A DNA stretch of 64,000 bases from Alkalihalobacillus sp. BA299 (GTDB taxonomy: Bacteria > Bacillota > Bacilli > Bacillales > Bacillaceae_F), in contig NZ_JAFLJM010000001.1 of assembly GCF_017745675.1 (NCBI RefSeq), positions 430,797 to 494,796 of the forward strand, in the 5' to 3' direction. The notes beneath the pieces are model-generated. The model had not been told where the DNA came from and did no database searches. It was given only the letters and a program-made list of their open reading frames with translations. Position 1 is the stretch's first letter. Every line of letters begins with the position of its first letter. Positions 26,594 through 34,992 of the stretch are shown piece by piece. Position numbers and translations under genes: made by a program.

Positions 26594-27688
26594 ATGAATG
26601 AAGCTAGTGTTTTATTTGAAGTAGAAAATAAAGTAGGTTGGATTCGTTTAAATCGACCAAAGGTCATTAATTCACTAAACGCAGAAATGGTTGAAATTCT
26701 GAACCGTCAGCTACAGGAGTGGAAAGATGATCCAACGGTCTATTTAGTTTGTATTAGCGGAGAAGGAACGAAAGGGTTATGTGCGGGTGGAGACATGCGC
26801 ACCTTATATGATCTTAGAGATTCTAATGTTTTAGATATGGCTCGCAATTTTTTTTCAACTGAATACGCGATGGATTTGCTGATTCACCGTTATCCAAAAC
26901 CTGTTCTCGTCAATATGGATGGGATTGTTATGGGTGGTGGGGTCGGATTATCTGTCGGTGCGTCTCATCGTATTGTAACAGAGAAAACAAAATGGGCGAT
27001 GCCTGAGATGAATATTGGTTTTTTTCCAGACGTGGGTGCGAGTTATTTTTTAAATCAAATGCCTGGATATACAGGTCGTTATTTAGCCCTTACAGCAGGG
27101 ATTATTAAAGCTTCAGATGTATTATATGCTGGAACCGCTGATTATTATATGAATAGTGAAGATTTACTTCAATTGAAAATGGATCTTTTGAATACGAACT
27201 GGTCAGAAACGAGTGTCGATGAACAATTGTTGGTCTTATTAAAAAAATATAGTCAACCACTTAATGTATCAACTTCGAATTTGGCGACTTCTCAAGAAAA
27301 GATTAATCAACATTTCTCTTTTAACACAATGGAAGAAATTGTGTCTTCATTGCAAATTGAAGCAAACAACGGAGATGAATGGGCAAAAGATACACTAAAT
27401 ATTCTTTTGTCGAAGTCACCAACCTCATTAAAGGTAACGCTGAGACAGTTAATGCAAGGTGAAAAACAATCGCTCGTTGATTGCTTCAAAATGGAATTTG
27501 TGTTGGGTATGAACTTTATGAGTCTTCATGACTTTTATGAAGGTGTCCGTGCTGTACTCGTTGATAAAGATCGATCGCCAAATTGGCAACCATCGAAAAT
27601 TAACGACGTGTCAGAGGAGACAGTGTTAGCGTTCTTTACATGGGCAGAAGATGAAGAGTTATTAAAAAAGTTTGATGCAAAAGCATAA
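26594..27688 (+). CDS. 3-hydroxyisobutyryl-CoA hydrolase (crotonase fold)
   Basis: 364 aa, longer than a plain enoyl-CoA hydratase (about 260) and typical of HIBYL-CoA hydrolases of valine catabolism. The oxyanion-hole motifs are GLCAGGDMRTLYDL and VMGGGVGLSVGASHRIVTE; the acidic catalytic residue lies in AMPEMNIGFFPDVGASYFL. The C-terminal helical extension (about 260-364) contains SPTSLKVTLRQL and MNFMSLHDFYEGVRAVLVDK, as in the family. Start at ATG 26594 after AGAGGAGA; an upstream in-frame ATG at 26573 has no binding site. It releases 3-hydroxyisobutyrate from its CoA ester. Confidence 0.9.
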   Translation: MNEASVLFEVENKVGWIRLNRPKVINSLNAEMVEILNRQLQEWKDDPTVYLVCISGEGTKGLCAGGDMRTLYDLRDSNVLDMARNFFSTEYAMDLLIHRYPKPVLVNMDGIVMGGGVGLSVGASHRIVTEKTKWAMPEMNIGFFPDVGASYFLNQMPGYTGRYLALTAGIIKASDVLYAGTADYYMNSEDLLQLKMDLLNTNWSETSVDEQLLVLLKKYSQPLNVSTSNLATSQEKINQHFSFNTMEEIVSSLQIEANNGDEWAKDTLNILLSKSPTSLKVTLRQLMQGEKQSLVDCFKMEFVLGMNFMSLHDFYEGVRAVLVDKDRSPNWQPSKINDVSEETVLAFFTWAEDEELLKKFDAKA

Positions 27689-27796
27689 TAAAGCTCTTAC
27701 CGTTTTCGATCGTGTCATATGATCATGTTTTTCTATGGTCGAATGTAAGGTAAAGAAACGAGTTTCGCTAGTATGAGTAAGGGAGTTGGTACATTA

Positions 27797-28993
27797 ATGA
27801 ACGCTTTTTCGAGTGTTTACATGCCAAGAGCAATCTTTTATGGACGAGAATCTCTAAAGACCGTTGGAAAAGAGGCAAAGTCAAGAGGAACTCATGCTTT
27901 AATAATCAGTGACCAAATTATGAAAGACCTCGGTTATGTAAATCAATGCATTGACTTTTTAGAAGAAGAAAATATCTCGTATACGACGTATCTCGAGGTT
28001 AACACGGAACCTACAGATACTTTTGTTGAAGCAGGATTAGCTCGATTAAAAGAAAAAAACTGCGACATCGTTATTGCCTTAGGAGGAGGAAGTTGTATTG
28101 ATACAGCTAAAGCTGTCGCAGTACTTGCAACGAATGAAGGTGATATTAGTGAGTACATGGGCAATAACAGGGTTGCAACAGAAAAGCCGTTACCACTCAT
28201 CGCAATCCCGACAACAGCTGGAACTGGATCAGAAGCTACTGATGTAACGGTTATTACGAATACGAAAAACGATGTGAAAATGATGATCAAACAGTCTGCC
28301 TTTTTACCCGAAGTTGCGATTGTCGACCCATTACTTACGCTTTCTTCACCTAAATCAGTGACTGCTGCGACAGGCGTAGATGCACTATGCCATGCAGTCG
28401 AGGCATTTATTTCAAAAAAATCACACCCGTTTACAGATAACATGGCTTTATCAGCGATTAAATTAATCTTTGAAAATATACATGAAGTCTATGAAAATGG
28501 CGATAACCTTTCAGCAAGAGAAAATATGGCGTTAGCCTCGTTACAGGCAGGAGCGGCCTTTTCGAATGCTTCAGTCTGCTTAGTTCATGGTATGTCAAGA
28601 CCGATTGGGGCATTATTTCATGTTCCACACGGGGTATCGAATGCAATGTTATTACCGGCCGTAATCGAATTTACTAAAGAGGAATGTATTGATCAGCTTG
28701 CTGAAATTGGATTAGTTATTAATCCTGATTTAAAAGGAAGTCCAAAAGAAGTTATTGCAGAAACAGTCGTAAAAGAAGTAAAGAAACTTTGTGTGGACTT
28801 AAACATCCCGAATATGAAGCAGTGGGGGATTGAGCAACCTGCTTTGGAAAAAGTTGTTCATAAAATGGCGGATGACGCGATCGCTAGTGGAAGTCCAGCG
28901 AATAACCCTAAAGTACCTGAAGCGCATGAAATTGTAGAATTATATTACCGTTGCTATGACTATAATGTGCAGGAGGAACTAAATACTCCTTAA
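27797..28993 (+). CDS. Iron-containing alcohol dehydrogenase of the valine cluster
   Basis: 398 aa from ATG 27797 (AAGGGAG eleven bases upstream; ATG 27773 is an alternative with no clear site). Signature residues: IALGGGSCIDTAKAVAV, PTTAGTGSEATDVTVI, iron ligands in PEVAIVDP, GVDALCHAVEAFI and CLVHGMSRPIGALFHVPHGV. Position directly after mmsA and the hydrolase suggests that it oxidises 3-hydroxyisobutyrate to methylmalonate semialdehyde, a job usually done by the unrelated MmsB. That assignment is an inference from order; the family has broad substrates. Confidence 0.88.
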   Translation: MNAFSSVYMPRAIFYGRESLKTVGKEAKSRGTHALIISDQIMKDLGYVNQCIDFLEEENISYTTYLEVNTEPTDTFVEAGLARLKEKNCDIVIALGGGSCIDTAKAVAVLATNEGDISEYMGNNRVATEKPLPLIAIPTTAGTGSEATDVTVITNTKNDVKMMIKQSAFLPEVAIVDPLLTLSSPKSVTAATGVDALCHAVEAFISKKSHPFTDNMALSAIKLIFENIHEVYENGDNLSARENMALASLQAGAAFSNASVCLVHGMSRPIGALFHVPHGVSNAMLLPAVIEFTKEECIDQLAEIGLVINPDLKGSPKEVIAETVVKEVKKLCVDLNIPNMKQWGIEQPALEKVVHKMADDAIASGSPANNPKVPEAHEIVELYYRCYDYNVQEELNTP

Positions 28994-29056
28994 ATTAAAT
29001 ACAATAAGGGGTAGATTACTAATTATTGAGGGCAACCGAATGTTATTAATAATGTT

Positions 29057-29240
29057 AAAAGGTTGAGATTGTTGCATTTAGCTATTGGACCGTTAACCAA
29101 GCGAAAGCTTGGTTCTTCACGCTTTGGCGTGAAGCCTTTGAATATAAATCAGCCAGATGGACAAATGAATTTGTCCATTAGGGCTGATTTATGTTCAAAA
29201 AACAGTCCAATAGCAACAAAGTTTACGAAAACAGCTTTAA
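29057..29240 (+). repeat. Structured repeat element, copy 1
   Basis: About 184 bp made of nested inverted repeats: outer stem CTATTGGACCGTT with AACAGTCCAATAG; then ACCAAGC-GAAA-GCTTGGT; CTTCACGC-TTTG-GCGTGAAG; and ATAAATCAGCC...GGCTGATTTAT capped by GGACAAAT-GA-ATTTGTCC. It ends CAACAAAGTTTACGAAAACAGCTT. Nearly identical to copy 2 (48343-48532) and related, inverted, to copy 3 (45037-45224). A 70-codon open frame inside it is a by-product of the repeat. Confidence 0.9.
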
Positions 29241-29242
29241 AA

Positions 29243-29270
29243 AAAATAGGCTCAGTTATATATCTGAGCC
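29243..29270 (-). terminator. Terminator of the small minus-strand gene
   Basis: GGCTCAG / CTGAGCC stem (29249-29255, 29264-29270). Read on the minus strand it is followed by TATTTTTTTT. It lies 14 bp after the stop of the gene at 29285-29470. Confidence 0.85.
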
Positions 29271-29284
29271 CATAATTCTTAATA

Positions 29285-29470
29285 CTATTTTCCAAGCAAA
29301 GCCATTAATCCTTTATAGATAAGGAATAAAGAAAATACTAAAATAGCTAATACACCAACAGTAGTCGAAACAGGTTCAAACCCCGCTAAAAAAGTTCCTT
29401 CTACAGGCATACGAACTAAAGCGAAGCCTGCTAAAACGCTTGCTAACATTAATAAAATAAGTCGATCCAT
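29285..29470 (-). CDS. 61-aa two-helix membrane protein, unknown
   Basis: Two hydrophobic segments: residues 3-19 (RLILLMLASVLAGFALV) and about 35-57 (STTVGVLAILVFSLFLIYKG), joined by the loop RMPVEGTFLAGFEP; short C-terminus LMALLGK. GAAGGGGGGGAATTTGA precedes the ATG and an independent terminator follows, so it is very likely real. I recognise no family. A small single-gene transcript between the valine operon and membrane-protein genes. Confidence 0.75.
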   Translation of the reverse strand: MDRLILLMLASVLAGFALVRMPVEGTFLAGFEPVSTTVGVLAILVFSLFLIYKGLMALLGK

Positions 29471-29814
29471 TCAAATTCCCCCCCTTCACAATAATGATAT
29501 GTCCAAAAATGTAAAGGGTTACAAAAATAGGTAAAAGGACAGCTATGCCGTTACTGTGATTGTTACATTTAATCAAAATTTACGGAGAATTAACCGGTTA
29601 TTTCAATTTTTCTCCCACTTAACCGAACGAGATAGGACAATAAAACGCTCTTTATTGATTGAACAAGTATATAAGGATGAAAAAATATGCTTTTAAGCAA
29701 CAAGAAGTTCTATAAATATTGGTGTATCGGGGATGATATAAGTATGGTGAAGTATATAAAACCTATCTTTCTTGCTATAAAAAGTCAAATTTTAAAAATA
29801 GGGTGCTAATTCAA

Positions 29815-30300
29815 ATGGCTTTATCTATTTCTATTACAATAACCATTATTATTTTACACATATTTTTTGTTCAAAAGAAGAAACTATCGTTTTTACAAAA
29901 TTCTATTGTATTTATGGTTATGGTATTAATAATAAGAAATTACCTGACTATCATGAATATGGAATTGAACCTGATAAAAACGACAGAAAACCACATATTA
30001 TTTGTGTATTTTCTTATTCAACGTGAAATTATAATACCTATTCTAACTCTTATATTTGTAAATACCTATCTGCAAACTTTCTCTTGGAAGGGCAAAACGT
30101 TTCTTTTTATAGGGATATTTTCTATTTTGTACGGAATAAACTATCTTGCTATTTACTTTGAAATAATAAAATTTGTTCAATGGAATTTTTTTAATTCAGT
30201 AATTATAGATATTTTGTACCTCATCATTAGTTTAGCGGTCGCTAAAATCGTATTATTCTTACAACACGGGGAGAGTAAGAAGAATGACAATCGTTTATGA
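29815..30300 (+). CDS. Five- to six-span membrane protein, unknown
   Basis: 162 aa or close to it from ATG 29815 (AGGGTG ten bases upstream; GTG 29803 is an alternative). Hydrophobic helices cover almost the whole chain (about 3-20, 30-48, 66-86, 95-113, 123-145), and it ends in a charged tail HGESKKNDNRL. No signal peptide or recognisable motif. It overlaps the next gene by 17 bp, so the two are translationally coupled and may form a complex. The stretch 29471-29814 before it shows no other gene. Confidence 0.6.
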   Translation: MALSISITITIIILHIFFVQKKKLSFLQNSIVFMVMVLIIRNYLTIMNMELNLIKTTENHILFVYFLIQREIIIPILTLIFVNTYLQTFSWKGKTFLFIGIFSILYGINYLAIYFEIIKFVQWNFFNSVIIDILYLIISLAVAKIVLFLQHGESKKNDNRL

Positions 30301-30790
30301 TAATGCATTTAATTGGAATGAGTGGTTTATCATTATAAGTATTATATCGTTAAGTATCCTAGTTTGGATAACACCAAAGATTTTTTCACTGTTGGAGGGG
30401 ACCGCTTTTTTTATTTATGGTATTTATATTGGTTTGTTTTTTGATCATACCATTAGTATTCAACCATGGGATTTTTATGATGTGAATGACAGTTCAGAAT
30501 ATCAAGTAATGGACTTTTTAAGTTATCTTATGTACGGCCCTTATAGTTACTTTTTTATTTATTTCTACGTTAAGCTAAGAATTAAAGGTTTTATGAATAT
30601 TTTGTATGTTTTAATCTGGACCAGTTTTTCCTTACTGATGGAATGGTTCACATTAAAAATAGGAATTTTTCATTTCGATAAAGGATATAAAATGTATTGG
30701 TCTATCCCCATTTATATGTTAGTACAGAGTTTATTAATTGTTTATTTTCACGTGATAAAAAGGAGTAAGAGTGGTTGTAAAATAGGATAG
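30284..30790 (+). CDS. Membrane protein resembling the CBO0543 family
   Basis: 168 aa with about five TM helices. Start ATG 30284 follows GAGAGTAAGAAG inside the end of the upstream gene. The C-terminal half, LLMEWFTLKIGIFHFDKGYK then MYWSIPIYMLVQSL, has the same spacing of conserved residues as SLFEYFAVKQKMIKFKHGWN and IYYSGLIYLKMY in the 188-aa protein at 44396, so the two are distant paralogues. I think this is the CBO0543-type family of Firmicutes membrane proteins; function unknown. Confidence 0.6.
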   Translation: MTIVYDNAFNWNEWFIIISIISLSILVWITPKIFSLLEGTAFFIYGIYIGLFFDHTISIQPWDFYDVNDSSEYQVMDFLSYLMYGPYSYFFIYFYVKLRIKGFMNILYVLIWTSFSLLMEWFTLKIGIFHFDKGYKMYWSIPIYMLVQSLLIVYFHVIKRSKSGCKIG

Positions 30791-31001
30791 CGCACATATC
30801 GTAATTAATTTTACTTTACATATTCTCTATTTGTTTTTTGCAAATTAGTTTTTATTATAGGATCCAAATCAACTTTTGTTATTTTAAAAAAGTTTTTATA
30901 ACTCCGACTTTAAAATACTATAATTAAAATGAGATATTACTAGCATGTAGAACGTTATTATTCCAACTCATAAAAATATTGTGATATAGAGTTAAAAGTT
31001 A

Positions 31002-31052
31002 TTGAATAGTCTGGTAATTACTTATATAATAGTTACATACTAACCGGTCAGT
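31002..31052 (+). promoter_or_regulatory. SigA promoter with TetR-like operator
   Basis: TTGAAT (31002-31007), 17 bp, TATAAT (31025-31030), then the 14-bp palindrome ACTAACCGGTCAGT (31039-31052). Promoter plus operator are arranged as at 6914-6974 and 7754-7809. It precedes the SDR remnant and the quinone oxidoreductase. Confidence 0.7.
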
Positions 31053-31124
31053 ACAGAACGTATAAAACGGATTTTCTTTTATTAATAGGTAAAAGTCAAA
31101 AAACATTTTTAGAGGTGAAAGCTT

Positions 31125-31314
31125 ATGAGACTTAAAGGAAAAGTTGCAGTTGTAACAGATGGAGGAGGGATAGGTCGTGCAACCTCGTTGCTCTTTGCAA
31201 ATGAAGGAGCCAAGGTTGTCGTGTTAGATATTAATATTGAAAACGCTTTAAAAAACAGTAGAACTAATTAAAAGAACATCAGGAGAAGCCAACGGTATCC
31301 AAGCAGATATATAG
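31125..31314 (+). pseudogene. Short-chain dehydrogenase remnant (N-terminal 60 residues, frameshifted)
   Basis: AGAGGTGAAAGCTT precedes an ATG that reads [20 protein letters not shown], then [19 protein letters not shown]: a Rossmann start of an SDR (3-hydroxyacyl-CoA dehydrogenase or FabG-like). The glycine motif is TDGGGIGRA instead of TGGxxGIGxA. After a frameshift at about 31250 the homology goes on as [19 protein letters not shown] and stops at 31314. About 190 residues are missing. Good promoter, operator and binding site remain. Confidence 0.85.
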
Positions 31315-31352
31315 CATTTTAATATAAAGTTTATAAGAAAAAAGGGGATGTT

Positions 31353-32330
31353 ATGATGAAGGCTATTCAATTTCATAAGTACGGGAAACCAGAAGTTTTA
31401 AAAGTAGTAGATATTCCAATTCCCTCAATAAAAAAAGGGCATGTTCTTGTCCAAATCAAGGCAGCTGGTGTAAATTTTGCAGATACAGCAAGACGTTATG
31501 GACAATATTTAGAAAAGACTCCACTTCCCTACATCCCTGGAGCGGAGGTTTCTGGTGTAATAACAGAAGCTTCTCCTGATGTAACTGATTTTATGGTTGG
31601 AGATCGTGTTGTTGCATTAACAAATCACGGTGGCTATGCCGAATACATTTCTATTCATGAATCACAGCTCGTCCCCATACCGGATCAAGTAGATTTTAAC
31701 GAAGCTGCTGCCATATTAGGGCAAGGAGTTTCTGCTTACCATATTTTAAAAACATCTGGACAAATGAAACAAGGTGAATCTGTTCTAGTCCACGCAGCTG
31801 CTGGTGGGGTAGGTACATTAGCTGTGCAACTAGCTAAAATCATGGGAGCTGGGAAAGTTATCGCTACAGCAAGCAACTTTGAAAAACTGGAACTAGCCTC
31901 TTCTTTAGGTGCTGACACTGTGATAAATTACACAGAAGAAGATTGGCATAAACAGGTACTTTCCAATACTGACGGTAAGGGTGTAGATATTGTCCTTGAA
32001 ATGGTAGGTGGTGATATATTTAAGAACAGCTTGAAGTGTCTCTCGATAAATGGTCGCCTAGTAATCTATGGACGGGCGGGAGGTCAGGTAACAGAATTTG
32101 ATCCAGCTATATTAATGCAACGAAATGTCAGTGTAGTCGGATTTTGGTTAGTTCATATTTTAAAAGAGACTAAACTATATAAAGAAAGTGTAAAAGAATT
32201 ACTGAGTTATATAGGTCAACGGAAATTAAAGTTAATCATTGGCAAAACGATGCAGCTAGAAGATGCTGAAAAGGCCCATCAATTAATAGAAGGACGTAAA
32301 ACAATTGGAAAGCTCGTTTTAAACCCGTAA
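31353..32330 (+). CDS. Zinc-type quinone oxidoreductase / enoyl reductase (QOR-like MDR)
   Basis: 325 aa, medium-chain dehydrogenase fold of the zinc-free QOR group. GroES-like N-terminus (YGKPEVLKVVDIPIP, AAGVNFADTARRYG, PYIPGAEVSGVI), NADPH-binding VLVHAAAGGVGTLAVQLAK and the C-terminal DAEKAHQLIEGRKTIGKLVL. It probably reduces quinones or alpha,beta-unsaturated carbonyls with NADPH. AAAGGGGATGTT precedes ATGATG, so start could be either Met. It is the first intact gene after the SDR remnant and may now be driven by that operator-controlled promoter. Confidence 0.88.
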   Translation: MMKAIQFHKYGKPEVLKVVDIPIPSIKKGHVLVQIKAAGVNFADTARRYGQYLEKTPLPYIPGAEVSGVITEASPDVTDFMVGDRVVALTNHGGYAEYISIHESQLVPIPDQVDFNEAAAILGQGVSAYHILKTSGQMKQGESVLVHAAAGGVGTLAVQLAKIMGAGKVIATASNFEKLELASSLGADTVINYTEEDWHKQVLSNTDGKGVDIVLEMVGGDIFKNSLKCLSINGRLVIYGRAGGQVTEFDPAILMQRNVSVVGFWLVHILKETKLYKESVKELLSYIGQRKLKLIIGKTMQLEDAEKAHQLIEGRKTIGKLVLNP

Positions 32331-32370
32331 AGTGCGAAGACATGTGCAAAATGAGGGGAAGTGATTGTTT

Positions 32371-34623
32371 ATGAAAAATGATATTAGAAAAACAAGTAAT
32401 CCCATAAATATTAGATATCGAACATGTCCATTATGTGAGGCTACTTGCGGCTTGGAAATTCATACTCAAGATCGGGAAGTGGTTCACATTAAAGGGGATA
32501 AACTCGATCCTTTTAGCCGTGGATATTTATGTCCTAAAGGATATAGTGTAAAAGAACTGCATTCAGATCCTGATCGGCTTCAAAAACCGATGATCCGTCG
32601 GGGACAGGACTGGCAGGAAGTATCTTGGGAGGAAGCCTTCTCAGAAATTAGGATGAAGCTTCGTCCGATAATTGAAGAAAATGGAAATGATGCGGTCGCA
32701 GTTTATTTAGGAAACCCGACTGTCCATAATTTAGGACTGATGTTATTTATGCCTATGTTCCTGCGTACGTTAGGGAGCAGAAGCATCTTTTCTGCAAGCA
32801 CTCTCGATCAGATACCAAAACAGCTTTCATCTGAAATCATGTTTGGAAGTGATGCAAATCTTCCCATCCCAGATATCGATCATACCGATTATCTATTAAT
32901 GATTGGAGCTAATCCGCTGGCTTCCAATGGTAGTTTAATGACAGCACCTAATATGAGAGGGCGAATAAAGGCACTTAAGGAACGTGGAGGCAAGCTAGTT
33001 GTTCTCGATCCAGTTCGTACCGTTACAGCAAAACAAGCGAACGAACATCATTTTATTCGCCCAGGCACGGATGCATTGTTCCTATTTGGTGTTATCTATA
33101 CACTATTTGATGAAAATTTGGTGAATCTAGGAAAGCTAGGCGACCTAATTAATGGATTGGAAAAAATGAAATTCCTATCGAAGGATTTCCCTCCAGAAGT
33201 CGTATCATCTAAATGCGGTATCCCAGCAGAAACCATTCGCCGTCTCGCGCAAGATTTAGCAAAAGCTCAGAAGGCAATCGTATATGGAAGAATGGGTACA
33301 TGTACACAGCTTTTTGGTACGATGAATAGCTGGCTTATCGATGTAATCAATGTCTTAACTGGCAATTTGGACTGTGAAGGTGGTGTTATGTTTCCGAATC
33401 CTGCGACAAGACGCGCACTCTCCAAAAGAGTCCGTAAACCACGATATAACCGTTATCAAACAAATATAAGAAATTTGCCGGAGGTTCTAGGAGAACTTCC
33501 AGTGTCCAGCCTAGCGGAAGAAATAGAAAATCCCGGACCTGGACAGGTAAAAGCATTCATATCTATTGCTGGCAATCCTGCACTTTCTGCACCAAATAGC
33601 CAAAGGTTAAACGATGCCTTGGAAAAAGTGGACTTTATGGTCAGTATAGACTGCTATTTAAATGAAACGACACGAAATGCCCATGTGATTTTACCCGTAC
33701 CTTCACCACTAGAGAAATCACACTATGATATCACCTTTTATAGTCTTGCCATTCGAAATATTGCTCATTATTCTCCCCCAGTTTTTGATTTGCCAAGAGA
33801 GAAAATGGACGAATGGGAAATTCTCCTTCACTTAACTGCCGCAGTCAACGAGCAAGTAATCGAAGGGGATCAAAGGAAAACCTTGGATGACTTTACGATA
33901 AAGGAATTAATAAAACATGAGATTAAGAACCAAAATTCCCCTATTTATGGCAAGGACGTTTATGAAATTCTAGACTTTTTGAAAGATAGAAGCGGACCAG
34001 AACGGTTACTGGACTTCTATTTACGTGTGGGCCCATATGGAGATCATTTTGGTGGAAATCCTGATGGGCTAAGTTTATCCGTCCTTGAGGATCACCCCCA
34101 CGGATTGGATTTAGGGGCTCTTCATCCAAGAATTAAAGATATTCTACAAACATCTTCAGGGAAAATTGAGCTAGCTCCATCCTTATTAGTTGAAGATGTC
34201 GATCGTCTTCGGGAAACGATAAAAACACTTCCTGATAACCTACTTTTAGTAGGACGAAGAGATCTGCGGAGCAATAACTCCTGGATGCACAATCTCCCAG
34301 TGCTTGTTAAGGGAGAAGAGCGCTGCACACTTTGGATTCATCCAGACGATGCACGGCGGCTGGACCTTATTAACGAACATAGGGTTTTGGTACAATCACG
34401 TACTGGACAGATAGTAGTACCTATTCATATGACAGAGGATGTTATGCCTGGGACCGTTAGTCTTCCCCATGGATGGGGCCATAACCTTCCAGGAACCCGG
34501 CTTAAGGTAGCTAAAAAACACGCAGGAACAAATGTTAATATTTTAACAGATGAGCAAGTAATAGATAAAATCTCAGGAAACGCTGTACTTAATGGTGTGC
34601 CTGTATCGATTGAGAAAGTATAG
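32371..34623 (+). CDS. Molybdopterin (bis-MGD) oxidoreductase, formate-dehydrogenase-like
   Basis: About 751 aa. N-terminal [4Fe-4S] ligands Cys19, Cys22, Cys26 and Cys54 (RTCPLCEATCGLE ... GYLCPKG), then the molybdopterin domains (YLGNPTVHN, LLMIGANPLASNGSLM, IKALKERGGKLVVLDPVRT, RPGTDALFLFG) and a C-terminal dinucleotide-binding domain (WIHPDDARRLDL, GTVSLPHGWGHNLPG). The 4Fe-4S motif and GRMG segment place it in the DMSO-reductase superfamily. No twin-arginine signal, so it should act in the cytoplasm. No electron-transfer partner or cofactor genes lie next to it; the substrate is unknown. Start taken as ATG 32371 after GAGGGGAAGTGATTG; TTG 32365 is possible. Confidence 0.85.
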   Translation: MKNDIRKTSNPINIRYRTCPLCEATCGLEIHTQDREVVHIKGDKLDPFSRGYLCPKGYSVKELHSDPDRLQKPMIRRGQDWQEVSWEEAFSEIRMKLRPIIEENGNDAVAVYLGNPTVHNLGLMLFMPMFLRTLGSRSIFSASTLDQIPKQLSSEIMFGSDANLPIPDIDHTDYLLMIGANPLASNGSLMTAPNMRGRIKALKERGGKLVVLDPVRTVTAKQANEHHFIRPGTDALFLFGVIYTLFDENLVNLGKLGDLINGLEKMKFLSKDFPPEVVSSKCGIPAETIRRLAQDLAKAQKAIVYGRMGTCTQLFGTMNSWLIDVINVLTGNLDCEGGVMFPNPATRRALSKRVRKPRYNRYQTNIRNLPEVLGELPVSSLAEEIENPGPGQVKAFISIAGNPALSAPNSQRLNDALEKVDFMVSIDCYLNETTRNAHVILPVPSPLEKSHYDITFYSLAIRNIAHYSPPVFDLPREKMDEWEILLHLTAAVNEQVIEGDQRKTLDDFTIKELIKHEIKNQNSPIYGKDVYEILDFLKDRSGPERLLDFYLRVGPYGDHFGGNPDGLSLSVLEDHPHGLDLGALHPRIKDILQTSSGKIELAPSLLVEDVDRLRETIKTLPDNLLLVGRRDLRSNNSWMHNLPVLVKGEERCTLWIHPDDARRLDLINEHRVLVQSRTGQIVVPIHMTEDVMPGTVSLPHGWGHNLPGTRLKVAKKHAGTNVNILTDEQVIDKISGNAVLNGVPVSIEKV

Positions 34624-34852
34624 GGGGTTATTTGATTCCGAAAGTGCAAAGAAAATAGGGATTGATCGGATAATTGCTGAACAAATTGATCAAATAAAAT
34701 ATTCTGAATTTATATATGATGATGCTACAACTGAACAATACAAAGATTTAATTTACATGCATTTGATTAATAATGATGCGATGTATGAAGGGCGGTCTAG
34801 GTTTATCAGATTTAAAGAATCAATTTCCCGTTTGTTATCACCTATATTATAA
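34624..34852 (+). pseudogene. Possible C-terminal fragment of an unknown protein
   Basis: After the molybdopterin gene a different frame stays open for about 75 codons (GLFDSESAKKIGIDRIIAEQ, then a hydrophilic helical stretch ending FKESISRLLSPIL). No start codon with a binding site is present; the only ATGs (34757, 34773) lack one. It could be a stub or chance. No family recognised. Confidence 0.3.
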
Positions 34853-34992
34853 TGCCTACTGCTCTATTCTTTTCATAATCTCTACCATTTTGTGTCTAAT
34901 TTTTCAAACTAATCCTTCTCCATATTTTCTCGATATTTTCTTGTTATATTTTTATAGTAATCTTTTTTGAGTAAATATTTGAGGTGATAGTT

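Noticed and set aside
29063..29275. 70-codon frame inside the repeat element
   Set aside because: It lies entirely in the structured repeat; the differing copy 3 does not keep it open, so it is a by-product of the palindromes.
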